In this document: positions 17,917 to 25,526 of the stretch, in pieces
Position numbering within the stretch: the first letter of the stretch is position 1
Layout of the letters: every line of letters begins with the position of its first letter
NCBI RefSeq assembly: GCF_030345335.1
Contig: NZ_JAPVRC010000016.1
Span: 1-46,515 of the forward strand
Length of the DNA stretch: 46,515 bases
Direction: 5' to 3'
Source: Halobacillus campisalis
GTDB lineage: Bacteria; Bacillota; Bacilli; Bacillales; Halobacillaceae
Notes under the pieces: generated by a model
What the model was told of the DNA's origin: nothing
Seen by the model: the letters and a program-made list of their open reading frames with translations, nothing else
Database searches by the model: none
Program-made: the position numbers and the translations under genes

Positions 17917-17946
17917 TTGACCGATATATTGAAAAGAAGCTATATT
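17917..17946 (+). promoter_or_regulatory. putative sigma-A promoter of a small RNA
   Basis: TTGACC (17917-17922), 18 nt, TATATT (17941-17946). It is divergent from the methyltransferase gene and points at a ~110-nt non-coding stretch ending in a strong terminator. Confidence 0.55.
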
Positions 17947-17952
17947 TTAGAT

Positions 17953-18069
17953 ATATTGAGTATAGTCCTTGAAATTTGCCCAATCCCTAATGAAGGACAT
18001 TAGTAGAGATTATCCATAGTCTTTACTAAAAAAGATCCGGCCAAGAGGAACTTGGCCGGATCTTTTTTT
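17953..18069 (+). ncRNA. candidate small RNA
   Basis: The interval between a good promoter and a strong terminator has no coding frame longer than 9 codons. It contains several possible hairpins: GTCCTT/AAGGAC, the competing CTAATG/CATTAG, and TAGTA-AGA/TCT-TACTA. The terminator stem AGATCCGGCCAAG/CTTGGCCGGATCT ends it. Structure and layout suggest a regulatory RNA. No known family is recognised. Confidence 0.45.
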
Positions 18070-18073
18070 ATTT
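18029..18073. terminator. strong bidirectional intrinsic terminator
   Basis: AGATCCGGCCAAG and a complementary CTTGGCCGGATCT flank a 5-nt loop. T runs stand on both sides, so it can work in either direction. Element E4 starts right at the end of the T run. Confidence 0.9.
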
Positions 18074-18220
18074 GGCTCTGTTAAAATTCAATGTTGATAT
18101 TTGCTCAAATGGAACAAATGTTCTTGAATAGTTGAAGAAGGAATGAGTTACCAACACACAATTGACTGATATTATGTGATAATCAAAAGGTATCAAGACT
18201 CTGCAAGTAAGGGGTAAAAG

Positions 18221-18600
18221 ATGAAGAAATATATTTCGTTAAACTTAGTTTTACATATTGTATTTTGAGTAGGAACTATACTTACGGTATTTATAATATA
18301 TAAGGATATTGATACTTCGCTTTCATTTAAATTTATTATTGGATATGTAATTTATCTCCTTCTCTTTGCCTTGTTCTCCACATTTATAGCGATTGTGAAT
18401 ACAAGGAAGTTAAATTGGATTCAAATAAAAAAAGGCTTTTTACGTTTATTGCATGGTTTATCTCTTTAAGCGCTGCACAGTATCTTATTGATTATTTTTT
18501 AAGAAGCTCGGCAATAGATGTTTGGGATTTTGGTCTTCCGTTAGGTTTATCACTTGGAATGACTTTTTCAGATTTAATGACTTGGAAAAAGAAAGACTAA
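18221..18600 (+). pseudogene. broken small membrane-protein gene
   Basis: An ATG with ribosome site AAGGGG opens a frame, MKKYISLNLVLHIVF, that meets TGA at codon 16. It continues as hydrophobic sequence (VGTILTVFIIYKDIDTS.. and YVIYLLLFALFSTFIAIVN) to a run of seven A at 18425-18431. The frame then shifts by -1 and continues as RLFTFIAWFISLSAAQYLID to MTWKKKD and TAA at 18598-18600. Joined, it is a ~125-aa protein with about four membrane segments. It carries two lesions, so it is probably inactive. The family is not recognised. It lies entirely inside element E4. Confidence 0.72.
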
Positions 18601-18768
18601 AGCATAAACGTTTTTGCAAAAGAAGTTCTTTATTGAACTAAGGGTTAATGTCTTTTTATTCTTTCACTAATGAGAGCATTAGTGTAGGGTGGACAACATC
18701 AAGTTATCTCGAAATCAAGTCTTACGGAATTGGGGGCGTTAGTTTAATAAGCGAATATATATAAAGAA

Positions 18769-18803
18769 GACTTCCATAAAACTGGAAGTCTTCTTTAATA
18801 GGC
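18769..18803 (-). terminator. hairpin downstream of the Usp gene
   Basis: AAAGAAGACTTCC and GGAAGTCTTCTTT flank an 8-nt loop. On the minus strand it is followed by TATATATA, a weak T tract. It lies inside the right end of E4 and may now terminate the Usp operon. Confidence 0.65.
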
Positions 18804-18833
18804 AATATCAACACTAGACTTTAACATAGCCTT

Positions 18834-19256
18834 TTATTTAATAATCATTACAGGTGACTTAATATATTTTACGATTTTGTGGCTTACGCTACCTAAGATT
18901 AAAGTTTGAAACTTATTTCTTCCGCGGCTGCCTGTTACTACACAATCGAAATTGTTTTCGTTAGCGTACTCAATGATTGATTCGGCAGGTTCACCATGCA
19001 AAATAGTTATATCGGCTTTAACTCCTTGATTCTCAATACTTTGAATCGTATCTAGAAATTTTTCTTTTCTTTTGGCTGTTGCCGTATGGGAATCTCCATA
19101 AGTTAATACATCTTCTTTGGACTTGTCACCATCTACGGCATAAACCAGCTCAATTCGAGCTTCATCCTTGTAAGACGATACCATTTTAATCGTTTGTTCA
19201 ATAGCTCTTACGGAGTGATCAGAACCATCGGTTGCTAGTAAAATATTCTTAAACAT
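18834..19256 (-). CDS. universal stress protein (UspA family)
   Basis: A 140-aa single-domain Usp. The N-terminal strand MFKNILLATDGSDHSVRAIE and the C-terminal nucleotide loop GSRGRNKFQTLILGSVS (G-x2-G-x9-G-S) predict ATP binding. It is the last gene of an HTH-SulP-Usp operon, 28 nt after the transporter, with ribosome site AAAGGAG. Usp genes are often paired with SulP transporters, suggesting a role in regulating or sensing transport; this is inferred from context. Its stop codon lies in the duplication flanking E4. Confidence 0.92.
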   Translation of the reverse strand: MFKNILLATDGSDHSVRAIEQTIKMVSSYKDEARIELVYAVDGDKSKEDVLTYGDSHTATAKRKEKFLDTIQSIENQGVKADITILHGEPAESIIEYANENNFDCVVTGSRGRNKFQTLILGSVSHKIVKYIKSPVMIIK

Positions 19257-19284
19257 TGGTTAGCTCCTTTATAAAAAAGATTAT

Positions 19285-20745
19285 TTAGTGACCTGCACTC
19301 TTAGAAACTCCACCAAGGCGATTTAAAAGCCTGGAGCTTTCTCCATTCAGTCCTTTGAAGTGTACTCGAATACCATTTTGCTCGAATTTCGTTTCTAAGT
19401 TATCAAGTGCTCCAATGGCTGAATCGTCCCAAAGGTGGGATTCCGTTAAGTCTATTATAACTTCTTCAATGTTTTCTTTGAAATCGATTGAATCTATGAA
19501 GTCTGTTACAGAAGCAAAGAATAATTGTCCTTGCACGTAGTATATTTTTTTTCGTCCTTCGTTGACGTATAGCGGAAGCACTCGGACTTTCGAAATTTTA
19601 ACAGCGAAGAAGATCATGCTGAGCACAACTCCAGCTAAAACACCATATGCCAAATTATGGGTGATTACTACAGTTAATACTGTAACGACCATAACAGATG
19701 CATCTGTTTTAGGTACACGATGTATGTTTCTTAAAGAACTCCAATCAAACGTTCCAATAGAAACCATGATCATTACCCCGGCAAGTGCGGCCATTGGGAT
19801 TTGAACAACAACCCCGCCTAATACGATAATAAGGAACATTAGTACTATTCCGGATACAAGGGAAGACAACCTTCCATTTCCTCCAGATTTAACATTGATA
19901 ACCGATTGACCGATCATTGCACAGCCTGCCATACCGCCAAAGCAGCCAGTGACAATATTTGCAATTCCTTGTCCGCGGCTTTCTTTGTTTTTATCACTAT
20001 CTGTATCTGTCATATCGTCTACAATCGAAGCAGTTAATAGTGATTCTAACAAACCAACGATGGTTAAAGCTAAAGCATAAGGGAAAATAATCATTAATGT
20101 TTCCATATTTAAAGGCATATCTGGAAGTGCAAATAAAGGAAGTGATTGTGTAAGCTCTCCCATATCCCCAACATTACGAACACCAAAATTCATAGATATA
20201 GCTATAGCAGAGACTACTACGATGGCTACTAATGTGGATGGGACGGCCTTTGTAACGTATGGGAATAAATAAATGATTGCTAATGTTAAACCTACAAGTG
20301 CGTACATAATCCAAGCTTCATCTACGAAATGTTGAAACTGAGATGTGAAAATCATTATAGCAAGGGCATTCACAAACCCTACCATGACCGATCTTGGAAT
20401 AAATTTCATAAACCGGGCAAGTTTAAACACTCCGAAAATAATTTGAAGAATTCCTGTTAGTATTGTTGTAGCTAATAAATATTCGATACCATGCTGGGAT
20501 ACTAAAGTAACCATTAACAGGGCCATGGCACCTGTGGCACCTGATATCATACCAGGTCGACCTCCGACAAATGCGATCACTACGGCGATACAAAATGAAG
20601 CGTAAAGTCCGACCATAGGATCGACTCCTGCGATAATGGAGAAGGCAATCGCCTCTGGAATAAGTGCTAGCGCAACTACGATTCCAGCAAGTACATCTCC
20701 CCTGACATTGCCAAACCATTGTTGTTTAATTGCTGAAATTGACAT
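19285..20745 (-). CDS. SulP-family anion transporter with STAS domain
   Basis: A 486-aa membrane protein of the SulP/SLC26 family, moving sulfate, bicarbonate or related anions. The start [20 protein letters not shown] is the family signature, followed by [11 protein letters not shown] and about ten to twelve membrane segments to residue ~380. A cytoplasmic STAS domain (about 395-475) ends it, with [19 protein letters not shown]. It is a little shorter than sulfate permeases of about 550 aa, a length shared by bicarbonate-type members. Substrate is unresolved. Ribosome site AAAGAGGT. Confidence 0.92.
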   Translation of the reverse strand: MSISAIKQQWFGNVRGDVLAGIVVALALIPEAIAFSIIAGVDPMVGLYASFCIAVVIAFVGGRPGMISGATGAMALLMVTLVSQHGIEYLLATTILTGILQIIFGVFKLARFMKFIPRSVMVGFVNALAIMIFTSQFQHFVDEAWIMYALVGLTLAIIYLFPYVTKAVPSTLVAIVVVSAIAISMNFGVRNVGDMGELTQSLPLFALPDMPLNMETLMIIFPYALALTIVGLLESLLTASIVDDMTDTDSDKNKESRGQGIANIVTGCFGGMAGCAMIGQSVINVKSGGNGRLSSLVSGIVLMFLIIVLGGVVVQIPMAALAGVMIMVSIGTFDWSSLRNIHRVPKTDASVMVVTVLTVVITHNLAYGVLAGVVLSMIFFAVKISKVRVLPLYVNEGRKKIYYVQGQLFFASVTDFIDSIDFKENIEEVIIDLTESHLWDDSAIGALDNLETKFEQNGIRVHFKGLNGESSRLLNRLGGVSKSAGH

Positions 20746-20774
20746 GATTTACCTCTTTCTATAGTTATTTTTTG

Positions 20775-20797
20775 GACTATTGATTCTCACAATAGTC
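20775..20797. repeat. hairpin between HTH gene and SulP gene
   Basis: GACTATTG and CAATAGTC flank a 7-nt loop in the 60-nt gap within the operon. No T run follows on the minus strand, so it is not a classical terminator. It may stabilise or process the transcript. Confidence 0.6.
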
Positions 20798-20805
20798 AAG
20801 TTAGT

Positions 20806-20988
20806 TTATAATTTCGCACCGTTCTTTAAATTTTCAATATAATCGTGAAGGTCCGTTTTTTTAACTCTCCAGTGACTTCCTATCTTAAAAGCAGGGATAC
20901 GTCCTTCTTGTGCTAATTTATAAGTAGTCATTTCACTTAACTGCAAATAATCAGCAACTTGAGATATTGTCATAATATCTCTTTCCAT
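20806..20988 (-). CDS. excisionase-type helix-turn-helix protein
   Basis: A 60-aa DNA-binding protein of the MerR/excisionase (HTH_17) type. ISQVADYLQLSEMTTYKLAQ is the recognition helix-turn-helix and IPAFKIGSHWRVKKTDLHDY the wing. The start at 20988 is preferred because GGAGG is 7 nt upstream; the ATG at 20994 is too close to it. It precedes SulP and Usp and is likely to control them, perhaps via the 28-bp palindrome 107 nt upstream. It is paralogous to the protein encoded at 24539. Confidence 0.85.
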   Translation of the reverse strand: MERDIMTISQVADYLQLSEMTTYKLAQEGRIPAFKIGSHWRVKKTDLHDYIENLKNGAKL

Positions 20989-20994
20989 CTTCAT

Positions 20995-21326
20995 TCCTCC
21001 ATCCAGAAAAAACTTTACTTCGTTAGGAAATTTTATAAGTCTTTATAACTGACTATAATAGAGTATAAGATAATGAGATCAATTGCAATGGCTATTTTCA
21101 TAGTAAGCGCTTACTATGAAAAATAAAACGTTTACAATATAGGGAATGCTAAAAAGGTGAGTCATGTAAGTAAAATATTTATCTTGCGTTAGTATTAAGA
21201 GCGATGGGAATTGTGAGGGCGAGATTAACTGACTAGAGGATGGTCAAGTGACTAAGTGTAATGTTTCTCCAGTTCATTGGTCATAAACAGGATACGTTTT
21301 CCTGCAAAAAAAAAAGAAACTCCCGA
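20995..21326. other. intergenic region upstream of the HTH operon
   Basis: About 330 nt. It contains the 28-bp palindrome and the probable promoter of the HTH-SulP-Usp operon; the part nearest the peroxiredoxin-like gene has a T/A-rich tract and no clear terminator hairpin. No coding frame is supported. Confidence 0.5.
21095..21122. promoter_or_regulatory. perfect 28-bp palindrome, cre/LacI-like operator
   Basis: A perfect dyad with half-site TTTTCATAGTAAGC, centred at 21108/21109. The central AGTAAGCGCTTACT matches the CcpA cre consensus TGWAARCGYTTWCA at 12 of 14 positions. It lies upstream of the likely promoter of the HTH-SulP-Usp operon (minus-strand TTGCAA, 17 nt, TACTCT). Binding by CcpA, another LacI-family repressor or the HTH protein itself is possible. 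Confidence 0.7.
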
Positions 21327-21854
21327 CTAGGAGCTTCTTTTAGGAACTTGGGTCGCAAGTCTATTTAAATAATCGACGTTCTTACAAATATCGCAAGGAG
21401 AAGGTCTTCCAAATGGGGCCGATTGTTTTTGTTGATAAAGTAGAATACCGTCTTGATTAACAATAAAATGAGCTGGTTCATGATGTGGGCAGTGGTTGTT
21501 ATAGGGATCTTCACCAGTGTTTTGAAAAACGTCAAATGCTTCTCCGATGGTGAAGAATTCGTCGCTTAATACTGGAAATGTTAAATGATATTTTTCTACA
21601 AAAAGCTCTAAATTTTGAAGTGAATCAGTAGAGATGGCCGTAATTAATAAGTTATGGTTTTTTAATTCCTCTTTTTCACTTTCCAGCTTTTGCAGTTCTT
21701 CCGTGCAGGCGAGAGACCAGCTTCCACGGAAAAATACGATCAAGTGCCAATAGTTTTTATGCTTCAGCCGGTAGTCTTCAAATGCATATTTATCTTTATG
21801 TGCAGAAGGAAGCCGAAAACTGGGAACGGAACTTCCAATATTCAAACGAGGCAT
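21327..21854 (-). CDS. peroxiredoxin-like (AhpC/TSA) protein
   Basis: A 175-aa thioredoxin-fold protein. LNIGSSVPSFRLPSAHKDKY starts the fold. LIVFFRGSWSLACTEELQKL contains the peroxidatic position as SxxC (Ser-Leu-Ala-Cys) instead of the common WCPxC of this branch. PAHFIVNQDGILLYQQ is the cis-Pro region and a C-terminal CDIC may supply a resolving thiol. It follows helD by 5 nt, so the two are co-transcribed. Peroxide reduction is the likely role, but the altered motif leaves function open. Confidence 0.75.
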   Translation of the reverse strand: MPRLNIGSSVPSFRLPSAHKDKYAFEDYRLKHKNYWHLIVFFRGSWSLACTEELQKLESEKEELKNHNLLITAISTDSLQNLELFVEKYHLTFPVLSDEFFTIGEAFDVFQNTGEDPYNNHCPHHEPAHFIVNQDGILLYQQKQSAPFGRPSPCDICKNVDYLNRLATQVPKRSS

Positions 21855-21859
21855 TGGAT

Positions 21860-24160
21860 TTATCCTCCTTTCTTGTTAAGAGTTTCATTGAAAAATGGAG
21901 AGTTTGTTTCTTCTAATAAAAAACCCTCTCTTGACGTGCCGACTAAATATAGCTGGTGAAGAGGTCTCGTCATAGCTACATATAGAAGCTTTGCATCCAA
22001 TTCTTTATGAAAATAGGATTCGCTTAGGTTCATAAGGATTACTGCGTCAAATTCTAAACCTTTAGCTAAATGAGAAGGCACGATAGCTATTTTGTCGTCC
22101 TCTATGGCATTGTTTTCTTCAAGCAGTTGAAAAGAATAGTCACTTGAATTTTCCATTAATTTAAGGATGTTCTTAGCTTCTTTTTTAGTTTTACTTATGA
22201 TTGATATGGTTTCCATTTCATCCGATTTTACCTGAGCCAATACATTTATTAGTTTCTCTTTTGCCTCTTCTTCGTTCTTTATTTGTATGAAAGAGGGTAA
22301 AGGGCCATGACGTACAACAGGTTCCGCTGTATCTAAATGAGGCTGGGTATTTTCTAGTAATGAGTTAGCCAGGTTCATAATTTCTATCGTCGTTCGATAA
22401 CTCTTTTTCAATGTTCGATATAAGGCTCGTGGAAATACCTGCTCGATGAGTTGTTCCCAGCTGGTAAGCCCTCGATAGGAATGGATTCCCTGAGAAAGGT
22501 CTCCCAGCACGGTAAACAGGTCAGTTTCAGTACTCATTCGAAGGGCATACATCTGAAAAATACTGTAATCCTGAGCTTCGTCAATAACCACATTTTTAGC
22601 TTTGTTTTCTTTTTTGATCCCATATAAACGATATTGCAGGTAAAGAAGAGGGGCGAGGTCCTCTAATTCATATTTTTTCTTTTTTATGTGCTGGTTAAAC
22701 GATTCTACTAAATATTTCTGCTGCTCATCGGTTAATGAATCGTTGGTAAATACTTTCATTTGGTCACTGTTGCTCATTAATTTATGGTAATAGTCCCAAG
22801 GTTTCTTCAGTTCATACTGTTTTAAAAAGTCGCTTACTACTTTGATACTAGTTTTTTTAATTCTGGCAATTCTTTTGTCTTTTTCCTCATTCAATTTAAT
22901 GACTTTTTTTCTTCGTTCCTCCGTATAGTTTGGGGAATAATAAAGTCGGTCAAATTGATCATCAAATTTATTTTCGATCAGTTTGATCATTTCCTTTTTC
23001 TTCTTCTTAAAAGTAGCCTGGAGAACCCCTTTGATTTTTTTGATTCTTTTGTCTATAGGTAAATATCGATACTCCTCGAAAAAGAGTTGGTTGATTTTAT
23101 TAGCTTTATAGAGAGTGAATCCCTCAACTTTGAAATGCTCATTTATTGTGAAGGATTTTTCAATATCCAGAATGAACTGGTCGATCAAGTTCTTGAATTC
23201 CATCGATCCTTTAAACTCTGAAGACCATTTAGAAAGGTCGTGGTGTCCTGGTTCTAATAATTGTAAGAGTTTTTCATCAGGATGGATCAGCTTTAATTTT
23301 TTCTTAATACTTTTTTCGACATAATCAATAAAAGTAGTTTGGCGTATCTGCTCCACTCCGAGTTCGGGAAGAGCTTCTGAAATATAATTTATAAACAGGC
23401 GATTAGGTGCTAAAATCATCATCTCACTAGGGGAGACTCGGTCAGCATAACTATAGATGAACATGGAAAGGCGGTGAAGCGCAATGGTTGTTTTGCCACT
23501 TCCTGCTACCCCTTGAACGATAACGGGTTTTGATAAATCTGACCGAATGACTTCGTTTTGTTCTGCTTGAATGGTAGAGACAATCTCTGTTAATCGGTTG
23601 TTAGAGCTGCCCGTCAAAGATGACTGCAGTAACTCATCACGTGTCGTAATATCAATATCTCTAATTTCTTCAAGTTCACCATCTTCAATAACATACTGTC
23701 TTTTTAAAGAGAGGTTCCCTGAATGAACTTGGTCTTCGGTTTCGTACTCCACTTCCCCAAGCCTTCCATCATAATATAGACTTGCCACAGGCGAACGCCA
23801 GTCCACGATGATCGACTCCTGAGTATCTTTCTTGAACAAGGACACTTTTCCGATATAGTAGGAGGAAGGGTGATCGGTTTCATCGTTTTGAAAGTCAATT
23901 CTTCCAAAATACGGTTTGCTTGCGACTCGCTTCAAATGATCAAGCTCAGAGGAGGTCATTTCAAAGAACTTAGCGTTTACCAGAATATTTATATAGCTCA
24001 AACTGCTGTCAAGGTAGTCTAGGTTCACAAACGCATCTTTAATATTATCCTTATAGGATTCTTGCATATGTTCTGAAGCTTCTAGAATTTTGACAATATA
24101 ATCTTTCGTATAGTTAAGTCGTTGTACTTCCTGCTGGTAATCTGGGTGGTTAATAGTCAT
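21860..24160 (-). CDS. helD: RNA polymerase recycling ATPase HelD
   Basis: A 766-aa UvrD/Rep-like motor that clears stalled RNA polymerase from DNA and recycles it. The N-terminal region (1-110) is the long coiled-coil arm. Walker A is VQGVAGSGKTTIALHRLS (about 215-232), motif II appears in NVVIDEAQDYS (about 530), and later motifs in FTVLGDLSQGIHSYRG, KKSYRTTIEIMNLA, SHLAKGLEFDAVILMN and LLYVAMTRPLHQLYLV. Length equals Bacillus HelD (~774). It overlaps no gene and heads a two-gene unit with the peroxiredoxin-like gene. Ribosome site GGAGG. Confidence 0.92.
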   Translation of the reverse strand: MTINHPDYQQEVQRLNYTKDYIVKILEASEHMQESYKDNIKDAFVNLDYLDSSLSYINILVNAKFFEMTSSELDHLKRVASKPYFGRIDFQNDETDHPSSYYIGKVSLFKKDTQESIIVDWRSPVASLYYDGRLGEVEYETEDQVHSGNLSLKRQYVIEDGELEEIRDIDITTRDELLQSSLTGSSNNRLTEIVSTIQAEQNEVIRSDLSKPVIVQGVAGSGKTTIALHRLSMFIYSYADRVSPSEMMILAPNRLFINYISEALPELGVEQIRQTTFIDYVEKSIKKKLKLIHPDEKLLQLLEPGHHDLSKWSSEFKGSMEFKNLIDQFILDIEKSFTINEHFKVEGFTLYKANKINQLFFEEYRYLPIDKRIKKIKGVLQATFKKKKKEMIKLIENKFDDQFDRLYYSPNYTEERRKKVIKLNEEKDKRIARIKKTSIKVVSDFLKQYELKKPWDYYHKLMSNSDQMKVFTNDSLTDEQQKYLVESFNQHIKKKKYELEDLAPLLYLQYRLYGIKKENKAKNVVIDEAQDYSIFQMYALRMSTETDLFTVLGDLSQGIHSYRGLTSWEQLIEQVFPRALYRTLKKSYRTTIEIMNLANSLLENTQPHLDTAEPVVRHGPLPSFIQIKNEEEAKEKLINVLAQVKSDEMETISIISKTKKEAKNILKLMENSSDYSFQLLEENNAIEDDKIAIVPSHLAKGLEFDAVILMNLSESYFHKELDAKLLYVAMTRPLHQLYLVGTSREGFLLEETNSPFFNETLNKKGG

Positions 24161-24538
24161 TAAGCATAAGCCTCCGTCAGTAATTAAGGTCTATGTAATA
24201 AAATTTAAATGAGTTCGTGGAATCAGTCAATTGTAATCAGTTATAAATAAAACAATTAAATTATAATCAATTTAAAAATACGGTGTTATGTCGAGTTATT
24301 CAATGCTATGGCTATTGTTAGTCACGGTCTTACGAAGCTGAAAAATTGGCTGTAAGAAAACAAAGCAACTAGCAATGTGCCCAGAACATTGTCGTATTGT
24401 CTATTTTTACGATGTTGTAAAACATGTAAATGAAAAGAAAAAGAAAAGAAAAACCTTTGCGATATAAATTTAATTGTTATCTATTTATTAAACCTTTACA
24501 CTAAACATAAAGACTTTATTAAAGGGAAGGTCATAAGT
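24161..24538. other. intergenic region between helD and the second HTH gene
   Basis: About 380 nt, very AT-rich. It must contain divergent promoters for helD and the HTH gene, but I see no unambiguous -35/-10 pair, repeat or strong hairpin. Confidence 0.4.
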
Positions 24539-24727
24539 ATGGAACAAGAACGAGAGATCTTAACTATTGCCCAGGTCGCTGAATTTTTACAAATAAGTGA
24601 AGTGACCACTTATAAACTTGTCCAAGAAGGAAGAATTCCAGGTTTTAAGATCGGACGTCACTGGAGAGTAAAAAAAGAAGATTTACGTGAGCATATTTCT
24701 AAATTGCAGCACGGAGATCAGTTATAA
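24539..24727 (+). CDS. excisionase-type helix-turn-helix protein (second paralogue)
   Basis: A 62-aa HTH_17 protein, closely similar along its whole length to the protein at 20806-20988. Shared are the TTYKL.QEGRIP.FKIG and HWRVKK cores, with differences mostly in the outer helices. The start follows AAGGGAAGG. Unlike its paralogue it has no transporter beside it and ends at a terminator. It may bind the same or a related operator. No phage or integrase gene is nearby, so excision is not its obvious role. Confidence 0.82.
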   Translation: MEQEREILTIAQVAEFLQISEVTTYKLVQEGRIPGFKIGRHWRVKKEDLREHISKLQHGDQL

Positions 24728-24735
24728 ACACTACC

Positions 24736-24775
24736 AGAAGCTGCCTATCAAACAGCTTCTTTTAATTAGGTTCTG
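24736..24775 (+). terminator. intrinsic terminator after the HTH gene
   Basis: AGAAGCTG and CAGCTTCT flank a long loop, followed by TTTAATTA. A repeat end (E5) begins 9 nt later. Confidence 0.75.
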
Positions 24776-24778
24776 TTA

Positions 24779-24920
24779 GTTGTAAGTGTTGATTTTTTAA
24801 TAAGATTCCTTATAGGGGAGGAACAATTCTGTTGCTCTTATTAGGGATTGACTAAGGATGGAAATGACTTGCTGTGCGTGAGGAGGACGGCAAAGCCCCT
24901 CGAGCGAAAGCTTTACGGTG
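24779..24920 (+). repeat. MITE-like element copy E5, left end only
   Basis: GGTTCTGTTAG..GTGTTGATTT (24779-24807) matches the consensus end. Beyond it the sequence is diverged: GAGGAGG and CCTCGAGCGAAAGC recall the core loop, but the palindromic arms cannot be traced. No right end is found before the next gene. The 3' limit is approximate. Confidence 0.5.
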
Positions 24921-24995
24921 TATCGCCACTCATGCCATTAGCGAAGTTAAGTATTTCAATTTTCTATATCCAGTTATTAAGATAAAAAAGACAAA

Positions 24996-25020
24996 AAGAG
25001 AGGGGCTTCCCTCTCTAAAA
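24996..25020 (-). terminator. intrinsic terminator of the Tyr-rich protein gene
   Basis: AGAGAGGG and CCCTCTCT flank a short loop. On the minus strand a T-rich tract TTTTTGTCTTTTTT follows. Confidence 0.85.
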
Positions 25021-25024
25021 ATTA

Positions 25025-25390
25025 TTAATAATAAGGATAATACGGATAGTAAGGGTATGGGGCGAAATATGGGTAAAGCAGCAGTGAAGTCAGCCCGGCC
25101 AGAGGTAAGACCCTTCTGCGGAAACGACGGGCCCTTCTTCGCCCAAAGCCCCCATATCCTCCGTATCCCCATTGTCTGCTCTCATTTTCTTCATTCCCGT
25201 TTTCATCCACCATCACATCTTCGCCCATCAGCATCGTGACTTCATTATCATTAGCGTCCATTACGATGCCGTCAAAGGAAGACCCATCCTCCATCGTACC
25301 CATTACGTGGTAGTTCATTAATTGTTTACAATACTGTTTTGTAGGTTTCATTTGCTGCTGGTTTCCGCTCATATTTCGCATGTATGTCAT
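25025..25390 (-). CDS. hypothetical protein with Tyr-rich tail, spore-coat-like
   Basis: A 121-aa protein. The first part (KQYCKQLMNYHVMGTMEDGSSFDGIVMDANDNEVTMLMGEDVM) looks like a small Sm-like beta barrel. A Gly/Tyr/Phe and Arg-rich segment follows (GYGGYGGFGRRRARRFRRR), then the tail PYFAPYPYYPYYPYY. Such proteins occur in spore-forming Bacillaceae and are sometimes coat-associated; the role is not established. The start at 25390 is chosen since GAGGAG lies 8 nt upstream; ATG at 25396 and GTG at 25399 are too close to it. It is monocistronic. Confidence 0.7.
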   Translation of the reverse strand: MTYMRNMSGNQQQMKPTKQYCKQLMNYHVMGTMEDGSSFDGIVMDANDNEVTMLMGEDVMVDENGNEENESRQWGYGGYGGFGRRRARRFRRRVLPLAGLTSLLLYPYFAPYPYYPYYPYY

Positions 25391-25526
25391 GTTCATCACT
25401 CCTCAAAAACATGATACGCACCCAGCCTATAAGTGTGACAAATTAAGAAGGCAGAATTATTTTACTATAATTACCATCCAGTATTTAGTAAAATAAAGCT
25501 AAGTCATATTCATGAGGTGATTGTAA

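Larger units (their letters stand above)
18074..18831 (+). mobile_element. MITE-like element copy E4 with 8-bp target duplication
   Basis: The ends GGCTCTGTTAAAATTC..TGTTGATATT (18074-18103) and its complement AATATCAACA..TTTAACATAGCC (18804-18831) form imperfect inverted repeats. Both sides are flanked by TTTTATTT (18066-18073 and 18832-18839), an exact 8-bp direct repeat. Between the ends the usual palindromic arms are mostly missing. A decayed membrane-protein gene and a short CTCGAAATCAAGTCTTAC arm segment (18706) are present instead. The right duplication overlaps the stop codon of the Usp gene. The flanks are AT-rich, so chance matching must be considered. Confidence 0.72.

Noticed and set aside
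18425-18431. Programmed -1 frameshift at the A7 run
   Set aside because: The upstream frame already has a TGA at codon 16, so decay is the simpler explanation.
18415-18600. 61-codon frame with TTG start as a separate gene
   Set aside because: It continues the hydrophobic protein begun at 18221 after a frameshift and has no ribosome site of its own.
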